64,000 bases of DNA from Paenibacillus_AQ nitricinens (GCF_052056485.1 NZ_CP183948.1:3038001-3102000); one strand, 5' to 3'; counted from the stretch's first letter, positions 51,788 through 60,985 are shown. Numbers and translations are program-made. The notes: generated by a model from the sequence alone, not told the origin.

Positions 51788-52906
51788 ATGTTTCTAGCCT
51801 TAAGGGAAATGCGACATTCTAAAGCCAGATACCTGTTAATAATGGTAATCATGTTATTGGTTTCCTTTCTTGTGCTTTTCGTAACGGGCCTGGCCAGAGG
51901 ATTAGCGTATGCTAATATCTCAGCAATAGAGAATATGCCGGCGAACTATTATGTGGTGCAGAAGGATGCGGATCAGACGTTTAGACGTTCTCAGTTAACG
52001 GATACGGAGCTGGGTAGTGTTCGAGCAGTAGTAGGAGATAATAACGCTTCTTCACTCGCTCTACAGATGAGTACAGTGACTACGAACGATGCGGATGCTA
52101 AAGCAGATGTGACTTTTTTTGCAGTCGATATGAACGGTTTACTGGTTCCAAAAGTGATTGAAGGTGACAAGATTACGAATGATATGCAAGGAAGTGTCAT
52201 CGTTGATCGTGACTTGGAACAGTCGGGTATTAAGATTGGCAGTACGATCCAAGATCAGGCAACCGGGAAGGAATTTAAAGTTACAGGATATGTTGAGAAT
52301 AGCTCATACAGCCATACCCCAGTAGTCTATATTAACAATAAAGATTGGCAGGAAATGAGACAAGGCGTTAATCAAGGTAGTGAGGCTACATCAGGAGTGC
52401 CTTTTAATGTCATTGCGCTCAATGCAAACGCAGGGCAAGTGGATAAGATCTCTGCTAGTTCAAAAAATGTGGAAGTTATTACACAAAAAGTAGCGATCTC
52501 TAATATTCCGGGTTATTCATCAGAACAAGGTTCACTGCTTATGATGATTGCCTTTCTGTTCGTAATCGCTGGGTTTGTTCTGGCTGTGTTCTTCTATGTC
52601 ATTACAATTCAGAAAACAAGCCAGTTTGGCATTCTGAAAGCCATGGGTACAAAAATGTCTTACTTGGCTTGGAGCGTAGTAGGGCAAGTTATGATTTTGG
52701 CCATTGCAAGTCTTAGTATTAGCTTGCTGCTAACCTTTGGAATGAATCAGGTACTACCAGACACTATGCCGTTCCAACTGGAACCTTCTACGATTCTATT
52801 AACCAGCGGCTTGTTCGTGGGGATGTCTCTTTTAGGATCACTTATTTCTGTCGCTAAAGTGGCAAAAGTAGATGCATTAGAAGCAATTGGGAGGGCTGGA
52901 GCATGA
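51788..52906 (+). CDS. hrtB: HrtB, haem exporter permease (FtsX family)
   Basis: 372 residues. The N-terminal 'LREMRHSKARYLLIMVIMLL' and 'LARGLAYANISAIENMPANY' are close to Staphylococcus HrtB. One N-terminal and three C-terminal membrane helices border an extracellular core; the FtsX segment is 'QFGILKAMGTKMSYLAWSVV'. ATG 51788 follows AGAAGGAG; the longer reading from 51758 overlaps the promoter. It works with HrtA to remove toxic haem from the membrane. Confidence 0.92.
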   Translation: MFLALREMRHSKARYLLIMVIMLLVSFLVLFVTGLARGLAYANISAIENMPANYYVVQKDADQTFRRSQLTDTELGSVRAVVGDNNASSLALQMSTVTTNDADAKADVTFFAVDMNGLLVPKVIEGDKITNDMQGSVIVDRDLEQSGIKIGSTIQDQATGKEFKVTGYVENSSYSHTPVVYINNKDWQEMRQGVNQGSEATSGVPFNVIALNANAGQVDKISASSKNVEVITQKVAISNIPGYSSEQGSLLMMIAFLFVIAGFVLAVFFYVITIQKTSQFGILKAMGTKMSYLAWSVVGQVMILAIASLSISLLLTFGMNQVLPDTMPFQLEPSTILLTSGLFVGMSLLGSLISVAKVAKVDALEAIGRAGA

Positions 52907-53595
52907 GTGCAAAATTATTGATGAAGCAAGTAACCAAGACCTACGGAGACGGCGATACAACAGTATCTGTTTTGAACAATTTGAATCTTATAGTCAATGA
53001 AGGAGAATTCGTTGCTGTCCTTGGACCATCTGGAACAGGGAAGAGTACGTTCCTATCAGCGGCGGGTGCGCTTCTTACGCCAACCAGTGGTGAAATTTTC
53101 ATAGACGGAGAATCACTTACAGATAAAAGTAAAAGTGAGCTGACTGAGCTACGATTAGAAAAAATAGGCTTTATGTTCCAAAGCGCACAGCTACTGCCCT
53201 ACTTGAAGGTAGAAGAGCAGCTTCTCTTTGTAGCTAAACAAGGGAAGATGAGTTCTAAAGAAGCTAAGGAACGGGCAGCTGATTTGATGAAGCGTCTGGA
53301 TATCTGGAAACGTCGAAACCATTATCCTGAGCAACTATCAGGCGGGGAGAAGCAACGTGTAGCTATCGCAAGAGCTTGGATGAATAAACCTGCAATCTTG
53401 TTTGCAGATGAACCAACAGCAAGCTTAGATTTCAAACGAGGTAGAGAAGTTGTGCAAATGATTGCTGACGAAGTAAAGAATGAGGGTAAAGCTGCTGTAA
53501 TGGTCACTCATGATGAACGGATGCTCGAATGGTGTGATCGGGTGCTACATCTGGAAGATGGACATTTGGTTGAACATGAGTTAAGCAAAAATTAG
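52903..53595 (+). CDS. hrtA: HrtA, haem exporter ATPase
   Basis: 230 residues. Walker A 'LGPSGTGKSTFLSAAGALL', signature 'EQLSGGEKQRVAIARAW', Walker B 'ILFADEPTASLDFKRG' and switch 'VMVTHDERMLEWCDR'. The start overlaps the hrtB stop (ATGA). Order hssR-hssS-hrtB-hrtA in one direction differs from Staphylococcus, where hrtAB and hssRS are divergent. Confidence 0.92.
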   Translation: MSAKLLMKQVTKTYGDGDTTVSVLNNLNLIVNEGEFVAVLGPSGTGKSTFLSAAGALLTPTSGEIFIDGESLTDKSKSELTELRLEKIGFMFQSAQLLPYLKVEEQLLFVAKQGKMSSKEAKERAADLMKRLDIWKRRNHYPEQLSGGEKQRVAIARAWMNKPAILFADEPTASLDFKRGREVVQMIADEVKNEGKAAVMVTHDERMLEWCDRVLHLEDGHLVEHELSKN

Positions 53596-53599
53596 TGAA

Positions 53600-53638
53600 A
53601 AAACGATTCATGCTATTTATGGCATGAATCGTTTTTTT
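53600..53638 (+). terminator. Rho-independent terminator
   Basis: A 14-bp perfect stem AAAACGATTCATGC (53600-53613) / GCATGAATCGTTTT (53622-53635) followed by T's. It closes the hss-hrt unit. The ~130 bases after it hold no gene. Confidence 0.92.
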
Positions 53639-53771
53639 TGTGTGTGAACAAGGGTTTGTTCTTATTGAAATCACTGCTGAATGACAGTGCCAGTTCAAAT
53701 AGAATTCGGGCATGAGCTGCGTTCAGATTATCTCCGGCAATGTTTAGAGAAGTAATCAATCGAATAGATAA

Positions 53772-53808
53772 CAAAATGCCGGACAATCCTTAGGAGATTG
53801 ACCGGCAT
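53772..53808 (-). terminator. Rho-independent terminator of the LysR gene
   Basis: On the minus strand ATGCCGG (53808-53802) pairs with CCGGCAT (53782-53776), extended by CAATC/GATTG, followed by TTTTG. It ends the minus-strand LysR transcript, 20 bp after its stop. Confidence 0.8.
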
Positions 53809-53827
53809 AGTTATAAGATTTACTTGA

Positions 53828-54718
53828 TTACTTATCTTTCCTAGAGACAAGTAGTTTTTGAATAAAGACATTGGTAGCCATGGAGGAGGAGCTTTCTTTA
53901 TGGCGAATAATCGAGAATTGTCTTTCAAGATGATGATGTCTGATGGGGAGCTCACAGATTTCACCACTTGCTAATTCTTTGCGCACAATCCATCTGGAGA
54001 GCATCGCAATTCCCAAACCAGAGGCAACGGCTTCCTTAACCCCTTGACTACTGTTGAAGACATAGGATCTTTTGACAGAAATCTCTTCTTTTTGAATGAA
54101 ATGATCACTGAATGCACGCGTTCCAGAGCCGAGCTCACGCAGAACCCAAACCTGATTTTGTAGCATTCCATGTTCCACAGAGACTATTTTTGACAAAGGA
54201 TGGTTGGCAGGGGAGACGATAATCATCTCGTCCTTCATGTAAGGAGTGACGATCAGATCATTTTCATGGGCTTCTCCTTCGATAAACCCAATATCCAATT
54301 CATTGGCTCTAACCCCACCAATAATTTCTTCAGTATTACCGATCGTCACCTGAAGCTTGACTTGTGGGTATTGATTTGCGAATTCCGCAAGTCTTGAGGG
54401 TAATATATACTCTCCAATCGTAAAGCTGGCACCAATATGTATACTGCCAGTAACCTCATCCTGAAGCATTTGTATTTCCTGATGAGCTTCTTCGAAGTGG
54501 GCCAATATTTGTTTGGCGTGATTATAAAGTATTGTACCTGCTTCGGTTAATTTTACTTGTTTCGGAGATCGGTGTAGAAGCTTTGCGCCTAGTTCATTCT
54601 CAAGATTCCGGATATGTAGACTGACACCGGGTTGAGATAGATTCAATAATTCTCCTGCTTTAGAAAAATGACTTTGCTCAGCAACTGTAACGAAAACCCG
54701 TAATGTATCCACAATCAT
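53828..54718 (-). CDS. LysR-family regulator (CysL/YeiE-like)
   Basis: 296 residues. A typical winged helix ('TVAEQSHFSKAGELLNLSQP', 'LHIRNLENELGAKLLHR') and an effector domain with 'GSIHIGASFTIGEYILPSRL', a stretch found in CysL-type regulators of sulfite reductase genes and in related YeiE-like proteins. GAGGG is 7 nt before the start. It is transcribed alone or with the upstream GNAT gene; no divergent target is beside it, so its regulon lies elsewhere. Confidence 0.88.
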   Translation of the reverse strand: MIVDTLRVFVTVAEQSHFSKAGELLNLSQPGVSLHIRNLENELGAKLLHRSPKQVKLTEAGTILYNHAKQILAHFEEAHQEIQMLQDEVTGSIHIGASFTIGEYILPSRLAEFANQYPQVKLQVTIGNTEEIIGGVRANELDIGFIEGEAHENDLIVTPYMKDEMIIVSPANHPLSKIVSVEHGMLQNQVWVLRELGSGTRAFSDHFIQKEEISVKRSYVFNSSQGVKEAVASGLGIAMLSRWIVRKELASGEICELPIRHHHLERQFSIIRHKESSSSMATNVFIQKLLVSRKDK

Positions 54719-54749
54719 AGAATTCCCTCACTAAAAGTCCCGAATGTAT

Positions 54750-55181
54750 TTAAAATTCCTTATCAAGCACGAACTGAGCTTTCTTCTGCGAAAATCCAAT
54801 ACGTGTATAGAAACGTACCGCATCTTCTCTAGTCTGGTTGGTACGCACTCTTAATTTGTTCACTCCAATTTGTGCTGCCCAGCGTTCACAGGTTTCAACA
54901 AGTTGTCTGCCGATCCCTTCTCCACGATACTGCCCATCGACAACCAAACCACAAATTTCAACAAAGGGTGGAGATTCAATTAACATTCGCACATTGGCGT
55001 GAATCCATCCGATTAATTGGCTATCCGACTCAGCTACATAAATAGCATGATCTTTACGATTTCTGATATCTTGAAGTCTATCTGCTAGCTGTTCGATATT
55101 TAAAGGATATCCGAGCTCACTGGATAGTTTTGCAATATCTTGTGTGTCGCTAAATGAAGCCGTCCTAATATGTATGATCAT
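54750..55181 (-). CDS. GNAT-family N-acetyltransferase
   Basis: 143 residues. Motif A is 'GLVVDGQYRGEGIGRQLVE', followed by the usual 'GVNKLRVRTNQTREDAVRFY' and 'TRIGFSQKKAQF'. It acetylates an amine-bearing small molecule or protein; unknown. AAGGTGGTGG adjoins the start. It lies 31 bp upstream of the LysR gene and could be co-transcribed with it. Confidence 0.87.
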   Translation of the reverse strand: MIIHIRTASFSDTQDIAKLSSELGYPLNIEQLADRLQDIRNRKDHAIYVAESDSQLIGWIHANVRMLIESPPFVEICGLVVDGQYRGEGIGRQLVETCERWAAQIGVNKLRVRTNQTREDAVRFYTRIGFSQKKAQFVLDKEF

Positions 55182-55260
55182 CCACCACCTTAATATAATG
55201 TTGTTTCATGCTGTTTTTTTATTATAGTTCATCTCATTCAGAGGAACATCTCTATGTAAA

Positions 55261-56097
55261 TTACTTCGTACTATTTCGATAAGCGGATGGGGAGAGACCC
55301 ATCGCCTTTTTGAAATATTTAGAGAAATGAGCCAATTCCATGCCGACCTGTTCCGCAATATCTGAAATGCTGTAATCTGTGTAAGAAAGCTGTCTTTTGG
55401 CGTGCTCCATACGTTTCAATTGAACATAGGCCATGGGAGTCACCCCCATGAATCTTTTGAAATAAGGTATAAAATAGTTCGGGTGCAGGTGGACAAGCTC
55501 TGCTAGTTCATCAATCTCTATGGGCTTATTTAGACAATTATCGATGTAATGGAGCACATGAGCCAGCTTCCCATGGTCTCCGGTGTGTATGAATTGCGTC
55601 ATAAAGTCTGTATGACTACTGTCGCTTGATTCAAGACAAGTGGCAATGAGATTAAGCAAACAAGCCTGAGTGCGAAGGATAGATAAGATATCGTCCTTTT
55701 GAAATTGTTCGATCATCTCCACGAAAATTGCCCTTATTGAATCTGGATTAGGCGAATCACAGATGTATAATTTTTTCTCCGCATGGAATAAGGGCCATTC
55801 TCCAATGTCAGCATCAAAGTGGCAGTAATAACGGATATATGGATCATCGATAGAAGTTTCGGTAGTTTGTGTGCTCCCCGCAGGCATGATCATTAGCTGA
55901 CCTGGCTTCGGATAGTAGGTAATCCCGTTTATAATTACTTTCCCCTCACCCCCATCAATAAAATATAGCCGATTAAAAGCGGGGGTTTCCAGCGTGCGGT
56001 TCCATCCGGGATATCTATTACTAAGTTGGGCATGGGTCACAGTAACCTTGAGATTCTGCAGGAGACGTCCTGATAAGTTCCCTGAATTGTTCATCAT
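55261..56097 (-). CDS. AraC-family regulator with cupin arm
   Basis: 278 residues. The N-terminal arm ('NRLYFIDGGEGKVIINGITY', 'PGQLMIMPAGSTQTTET') is a sugar-binding cupin; the last ~100 residues carry the AraC helix-turn-helix pair ('ELAELVHLHPNYFIPYFKRF', 'EQVGMELAHFSKYFKKAM'). ATG 56097 or 56094 follows AAAGGAG. It is divergent from the second Gfo/Idh/MocA cluster (155 bp between starts) and is its likely regulator. Confidence 0.9.
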   Translation of the reverse strand: MMNNSGNLSGRLLQNLKVTVTHAQLSNRYPGWNRTLETPAFNRLYFIDGGEGKVIINGITYYPKPGQLMIMPAGSTQTTETSIDDPYIRYYCHFDADIGEWPLFHAEKKLYICDSPNPDSIRAIFVEMIEQFQKDDILSILRTQACLLNLIATCLESSDSSHTDFMTQFIHTGDHGKLAHVLHYIDNCLNKPIEIDELAELVHLHPNYFIPYFKRFMGVTPMAYVQLKRMEHAKRQLSYTDYSISDIAEQVGMELAHFSKYFKKAMGLSPSAYRNSTK

Positions 56098-56126
56098 TTA
56101 ACTCCTTTAAAGCTTTTATATCCTCA

Positions 56127-56140
56127 TTATAACGGTTTCA
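56127..56140. promoter_or_regulatory. cre-like site between the AraC and oxidoreductase genes
   Basis: TTATAACGGTTTCA matches TGWAAACGGTTTCA with two mismatches, both in the left half; the right half is perfect. It lies in the divergent promoter region and would place the cluster under CcpA control. Confidence 0.3.
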
Positions 56141-56252
56141 TTTAACTAAAACATCTTACTTAAATACAAATAGTTCTTAATTTCGATCATGTTCATGTCC
56201 TTAAATAAAGTATATCCTCTAACCATAACCATTAATAAGGAAGTGATCAGAG

Positions 56253-57416
56253 ATGGGTACAGTTCGTTATGGGATTATTGGTATTGGAAATATGGGAACC
56301 GCACATGCGCAAAGTCTTCTGAGTGAGATTAAGGGGGCTGAGCTTACAGCCGTATGTGATATAAGAGAAGAACGTTTGAAATGGGCTGAAGAGCAATTAC
56401 CTGAGAATGTTAGGAAATATTCTACGCCGAAGGAATTATTCGAGTCACATATCATGGATGCGGTATTAATCTGTACTCCGCATTATGATCACCCTACACT
56501 TGCAATCGAAGCTTTTCAGTATGGTTATCATGTACTAGTGGAGAAGCCTGCAGGTGTTTATACGAAAGCTGTTCAACAGATGAACGATGCTGCAGCACAG
56601 TCTGACCGCAAATTTGGAATCATGTACAATCAGCGTACGAATCCTTTGTATCAGAAGCTGAGAGATCTTATTCAGTCTGGTGAGTTAGGTGAGATTCGCC
56701 GGACGAATTGGATTATTACCGACTGGTATAGATCGCAGAACTACTATAACTCTGGTGGCTGGCGGGCGACATGGGCGGGTGAAGGTGGCGGGGTATTGCT
56801 TAATCAAGATCCTCATCAGCTAGATTTATGGCAATGGACGACAGGCATGATGCCGAAGCGGATAAGAGCATTTTGCCACTTTGGAAAATATCGCAACATT
56901 GAGGTTGAAGATGATGTAACCGCTTATGTGGAATACGAGAATGGCGCTACAGGTCTGTTTATTACTACAACTGGAGAGGCACCGGGAACTAATCGTTTTG
57001 AAATCAATGGCGATAATGGGAAAATCGTAGTGGAGGGCGGGAAGCTAACCTTTTGGCGTTTACGTACACCGGAGCCGCAGTTCAACGCAGAGTTTACGGG
57101 AGGTTTTGGTAGTCCGGAATGTTGGAAATGTGAGATACCTGTACAAGATGGCGGAGGGGAGCAGCATAAAGGGATTCTACGGAACTTTACGAATGCCATT
57201 TTGCATGATGAGGTTTTACTTGCTCCCGGGGAGGAAGGGATTAAGGGGCTTACCCTTTCAAATGCCATGTATTTATCGGCTTGGACGGACAATTGGGTGG
57301 AGCTTCCGATGGATTCGGATTTATTCTACGAAAAGCTGATGGACAAAGTAAAAAATTCGACTTTCCAAAAGGAAGCCTCAGAAACTAAAACATTGAATGT
57401 TAAAGGAACTTATTAA
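56253..57416 (+). CDS. Gfo/Idh/MocA-family oxidoreductase
   Basis: 387 residues. Rossmann motif 'YGIIGIGNMGTAHAQSLL', catalytic-Lys motif 'VLVEKPAGVYTKAV', and 'GGGVLLNQDPHQLDLWQW' with the catalytic Asp/His pair. The C-terminus is somewhat longer than usual. AAGGAAGTG precedes ATG 56253. First gene of the second sugar cluster; 24 bp on lies the isomerase. Confidence 0.92.
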   Translation: MGTVRYGIIGIGNMGTAHAQSLLSEIKGAELTAVCDIREERLKWAEEQLPENVRKYSTPKELFESHIMDAVLICTPHYDHPTLAIEAFQYGYHVLVEKPAGVYTKAVQQMNDAAAQSDRKFGIMYNQRTNPLYQKLRDLIQSGELGEIRRTNWIITDWYRSQNYYNSGGWRATWAGEGGGVLLNQDPHQLDLWQWTTGMMPKRIRAFCHFGKYRNIEVEDDVTAYVEYENGATGLFITTTGEAPGTNRFEINGDNGKIVVEGGKLTFWRLRTPEPQFNAEFTGGFGSPECWKCEIPVQDGGGEQHKGILRNFTNAILHDEVLLAPGEEGIKGLTLSNAMYLSAWTDNWVELPMDSDLFYEKLMDKVKNSTFQKEASETKTLNVKGTY

Positions 57417-57440
57417 ATCGAAGGAGAGAGGTTAAATCCT

Positions 57441-58202
57441 ATGAAACGTTCGACGATTGCGGCTCAAATGTACACGTTACGTGACTATACTCAAACTGCG
57501 GAGGATTTAAGATCAACTTTTCAAAAGGTATCGGCAATGGGTTATGAGAGCATTCAGATTTCAGCAATTGGACCAATCGATCCGAAGCTTGTTAAACAAT
57601 ATGCGGATGAATCAGGGTTGACGATATGTGCGACCCATGTGTCCTGGGATCGGTTATTGAATGATCTGGATGCGCTAGCCGCAGAGCATAAGCTGTGGAA
57701 TTGCAAATATATTGGACTTGGAAGTTTACCGGAAGAATTTCGTACGGGGCTTGAAAGCTACCGGGAATTCGCGAAATTGATATCTGAAATTGCAATAACT
57801 CTAAAAGAACAACATGATCTGCAATTTGTTTATCATAACCATGATTTTGAATTTGAATGCTTTGAAGGTTTTACTGGAATGGAAGTACTGCTCAATGAGA
57901 CTGATCCTACAGTTGGTTTCATACTTGATCTATATTGGTTGCAGGCTGGTGGTGCGAGCCCGGTAGAATGGATACGTAAAGTTAAAGGCAGAATGCAAGT
58001 CGTGCATTTAAAGGATATGGCGATAGTTGATAGGAAACAGGTTTTTGCTGAAATAGGCGAAGGAAACATGAACTATGCAGAAATCATTACTACTTGTCGT
58101 GAGACGGGTGTTGAATGGTACGTTGTGGAGCAGGATGTTTGTAGACGTGATCCTTTTGAGAGCTTAGAGGTGAGTCTGCGCTATCTTATTAGCCTATTAT
58201 AG
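57441..58202 (+). CDS. Sugar phosphate isomerase/epimerase (TIM-barrel, IolE-like superfamily)
   Basis: 253 residues. 'AAQMYTLRDYTQTAEDLRST' begins a xylose isomerase-like barrel; metal-site residues stand in 'FVYHNHDFEFE', 'GFILDLYWLQ', 'MQVVHLKDM' and 'WYVVEQDV'. AAGGAGAG is its ribosome binding site. It probably isomerises, dehydrates or cleaves the keto-sugar produced by the flanking dehydrogenases. Confidence 0.88.
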   Translation: MKRSTIAAQMYTLRDYTQTAEDLRSTFQKVSAMGYESIQISAIGPIDPKLVKQYADESGLTICATHVSWDRLLNDLDALAAEHKLWNCKYIGLGSLPEEFRTGLESYREFAKLISEIAITLKEQHDLQFVYHNHDFEFECFEGFTGMEVLLNETDPTVGFILDLYWLQAGGASPVEWIRKVKGRMQVVHLKDMAIVDRKQVFAEIGEGNMNYAEIITTCRETGVEWYVVEQDVCRRDPFESLEVSLRYLISLL

Positions 58203-58232
58203 AATCGATAAAACGCCATTAGGAGGATTCTG

Positions 58233-59321
58233 ATGAATAGAATAGATGGGATGACCTATGCACCCACATATGAAGCTAAACCCGTAGTGAAGCCGGGTGA
58301 ATTCATCATCGCAGCTATTGCCCTAGATCACGGTCATATTTATGGGATGTGTAATGGTCTCGTTGAGGCTGGTGCTGAGCTGAAATGGGTATATGATCCG
58401 GATGATGAGAAAGTTAGAGCATTCATAGCCAAATATCCTGGAGTTAGGGCTGCTGAGACTATGGATGATATATTGGAAGATCCAGAGGTTCGCTTAGTTG
58501 CAGCGGCAGCTATTCCTTCAGAACGAGGCCCCTTAGGAAATAAGGTTATGGTTCATGGAAAGGATTATTTTACGGATAAAACCCCTTTTACAACACTAGA
58601 ACAGCTGGATGCTGCTAGAGCTTTGGTCGCAGCAACCAATCGGAAGTACATGGTTTACTATAGTGAGCGTCTTCATGTTGAAAGCGCAATCTATGCAGGC
58701 CGGTTGATCCGTCAAGGGGCTATTGGCCGTGTTCTTCAAATCATTGGATTAGGTCCGCATCGATTAAATGCTTCTAGTCGGCCGGAATGGTTCTTTGAGC
58801 GGGAGAAATATGGCGGCATCCTGTGTGATATCGGCAGTCATCAAATAGAACAATTTTTGTATTATACAGAGTGTCAGGATGCTACAGTTGTTCACAGTAA
58901 GGTAGCAAATTATAATCATCCATCCTACCCTGAATTGGAGGATTTTGGTGATGTTACGCTTGTTGGGGACAATGGTTCAACCCAATACTTCCGTGTAGAT
59001 TGGTTTACGCCTGACGGGCTCGGAACCTGGGGAGATGGGCGCACCATGATTATGGGAACGGAAGGCTACATTGAACTGCGCAAATATACTGATATTGGTC
59101 GTTCAAATACACCGGATCATGTGTACTGGGTGAACGGGGAAGGGGAGCATTATGAGCATGTAGCTGGAAAGGTTGGATTTCCGTTCTTTGGTGAGCTTAT
59201 CCTCGATTGTCTGAACCGGACGGAGCTGGCCATGACTCAAGCACATGTCTTCAAAGCTGCTGAACTATGTTTGAAGGCTCAAGCCCAGGCGATGAATCTA
59301 ACCCCTAATCAACTTAAATAG
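58233..59321 (+). CDS. Atypical Gfo/Idh/MocA-family protein
   Basis: 362 residues. The family fold is clear from 'GGILCDIGSHQIEQFLYYTE' (catalytic Asp/His) and the C-terminal 'FKAAELCLKAQAQAM', but the N-terminus departs from rule. Where GxGxxG is expected the sequence reads 'IAAIALDHGHIYGMCNGLVE', and EKP is replaced by 'FTDKTPFTTL', which keeps the Lys. AGGAGG is 6 nt before the start. It may bind cofactor differently, or act without free NAD(P). It lies between the isomerase and another regular oxidoreductase. Confidence 0.85.
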   Translation: MNRIDGMTYAPTYEAKPVVKPGEFIIAAIALDHGHIYGMCNGLVEAGAELKWVYDPDDEKVRAFIAKYPGVRAAETMDDILEDPEVRLVAAAAIPSERGPLGNKVMVHGKDYFTDKTPFTTLEQLDAARALVAATNRKYMVYYSERLHVESAIYAGRLIRQGAIGRVLQIIGLGPHRLNASSRPEWFFEREKYGGILCDIGSHQIEQFLYYTECQDATVVHSKVANYNHPSYPELEDFGDVTLVGDNGSTQYFRVDWFTPDGLGTWGDGRTMIMGTEGYIELRKYTDIGRSNTPDHVYWVNGEGEHYEHVAGKVGFPFFGELILDCLNRTELAMTQAHVFKAAELCLKAQAQAMNLTPNQLK

Positions 59322-59351
59322 CGAATGGAATAATGAATGGAGGTGGTAAAG

Positions 59352-60353
59352 GTGAACAAACTTGGAGTAGCGATTATTGGCTGCGGGGCGATATCTCCTC
59401 TCCATGCTAAAGTAATATCAGCTATAAAAGAGGTGAACCTACTTACAGTTGTAGATATTGATGCTGATAAAGCTACACGAGCAGGAAAAGAATATGCCTG
59501 CGATGCCACAGATGATTATAGAGAAATACTAAATGATAATCGTATTGATGTTGTACATCTCTGTACACCTCATTATCTGCATGCAGAAATGGCTGTAGAG
59601 CTATTACGTGCAGGGAAGCATGTGTTAACAGAAAAGCCAATCGCCGTCGATCTTCCTTCAGCCAAGCGTATGCTGAAAGCAGCGGAAGAGAGCTCCGGCC
59701 AGCTTGGTGTGGTGTTCCAGAACCGTTATAATGATGCTTCCATTTATATGAAGAAGACGATTGATTCTGGTACATTAGGGAAACTGCTTTGTATGAAAGG
59801 TGTCGTAACCTGGCATCGAAATGAAAGTTACTACAAAGATAGCAATTGGAGGGGACGATGGTCCACGGAAGGCGGAGGTGTTCTAATTAATCAGACCATT
59901 CATACCTTGGATTTACTTCAGTGGTATGGGGGTGAAATTAAATCCGTGAAAGGCAGTATTACCACAGATGTGCTGGATGGCGTCATTGAAGTAGAAGATA
60001 CTGCCCATGCTTGTATTGACTTCGCCAATAATGTTCGCGGGCTATTTTATGGCACAAATACCTATCTCGAGAACACTCCCGTGGAGTTGGAGCTAGTTTT
60101 TGAAGAGGGGACTCTTAACCTCCGTCGAGAGCATTTGTATCTTTGGAAAGATGGGAAGGAAACCTTGGTTTGTGAGCCTATATTCAGTCCTACGGAAGGC
60201 AAATCGTATTGGGGGACTGGGCATAAGAGACTAATCGAGGACTTCTATGACCACATTTTCAGTGGATCAAAGTTTTGGCTGGATGGTCCTGAGGGGATAA
60301 AAGCGCTGGAACTGGTGAAGCATATTTATAGCTCATCGCAGAGGAACAAATAA
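59352..60353 (+). CDS. Gfo/Idh/MocA-family oxidoreductase
   Basis: 333 residues. 'VAIIGCGAISPLHAKVI' (nucleotide binding), 'HVLTEKPIAVDLPSAKRML' (catalytic Lys) and 'GGGVLINQTIHTLDLLQWYG' (Asp/His region, here with Asn-Gln-Thr-Ile-His) mark a standard member. GTG 59352 is set by GGAGGTGG (59339-59346); ATG 59337 would lie on that site. Last gene of the cluster, followed by a terminator. Confidence 0.9.
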   Translation: MNKLGVAIIGCGAISPLHAKVISAIKEVNLLTVVDIDADKATRAGKEYACDATDDYREILNDNRIDVVHLCTPHYLHAEMAVELLRAGKHVLTEKPIAVDLPSAKRMLKAAEESSGQLGVVFQNRYNDASIYMKKTIDSGTLGKLLCMKGVVTWHRNESYYKDSNWRGRWSTEGGGVLINQTIHTLDLLQWYGGEIKSVKGSITTDVLDGVIEVEDTAHACIDFANNVRGLFYGTNTYLENTPVELELVFEEGTLNLRREHLYLWKDGKETLVCEPIFSPTEGKSYWGTGHKRLIEDFYDHIFSGSKFWLDGPEGIKALELVKHIYSSSQRNK

Positions 60354-60371
60354 GTCATAAATATAGCGAAG

Positions 60372-60413
60372 GCTGTTCATATGTAGATTTATCTACAAAT
60401 GAAGCAGCTTTTT
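60372..60413 (+). terminator. Rho-independent terminator
   Basis: GCTGTTCAT (60372-60380) pairs with ATGAAGCAGC (60399-60408) around an inner GTAGA/TCTAC stem, with a TTTTT tail. The rest of the 200-bp gap up to 60557 shows no gene. Confidence 0.8.
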
Positions 60414-60556
60414 CGTGTTTAGGGACTTCCCGCATTGGGTTAAACACTAAGAAGACTACGACTTGCCGAGGATAGATTTGATTAATTCTCCTTAGTGGAA
60501 TAATCTAAAGTAAGTATAGGTTATATACAGCAAGATATCTGGAGGGCGCATACAAT

Positions 60557-60817
60557 ATGGAGGAAATATTACAGAACATTAGAACGAACACCAAGCTAAT
60601 TTCCATTGTGCAGACTATTGTTTTTACCTTTGTCATATTATACGTACTGATGTTTCTTTCTGGCGGATTATTCACCACCTTTTTTATTATGCTCATTGCT
60701 TGTTTCGTTAGCTTAATTGCGGCTTTACTCATGTTAATTCGAAAAAGCTTCTTATGGGCAATCGTTGATCTTGCTGCGGCGGGCAGCATGTTTATTTATT
60801 TTATTAATAATGCTTAG
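60557..60817 (+). CDS. Small hypothetical membrane protein
   Basis: 86 residues with three hydrophobic helices: 'SIVQTIVFTFVILYVLMFL', 'FTTFFIMLIACFVSLIAALL' and 'LWAIVDLAAAGSMFIYFI'. GGAGGG about 11 nt before ATG 60557. No family recognised. It stands alone between two unrelated units. The following 246 bp up to the mqo start hold a promoter and a hairpin but no gene. Confidence 0.6.
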   Translation: MEEILQNIRTNTKLISIVQTIVFTFVILYVLMFLSGGLFTTFFIMLIACFVSLIAALLMLIRKSFLWAIVDLAAAGSMFIYFINNA

Positions 60818-60957
60818 GTGTTATTAATCCTTGCATGAAGCGGGTTTATGGCTGTAGCTTAAGTTCCTTACCGTAGAGGACTTATTTCTCTCTTTTTTGC
60901 AAGCTTTTAAATAATTTATTTTTTTCATATAATAGTAGATATTAAATTTATAAATAA

Positions 60958-60985
60958 TTGTAATACACTCGGATAAGGGTATAAT
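60958..60985 (+). promoter_or_regulatory. Sigma-A promoter of the mqo gene
   Basis: TTGTAA (60958-60963), 16-bp spacer, TATAAT (60980-60985). The leader it begins has a possible imperfect hairpin AGAAAAGGTGTG...CCACATCCTTTCT ending near 61036, just before the ribosome binding site of mqo. Confidence 0.65.
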
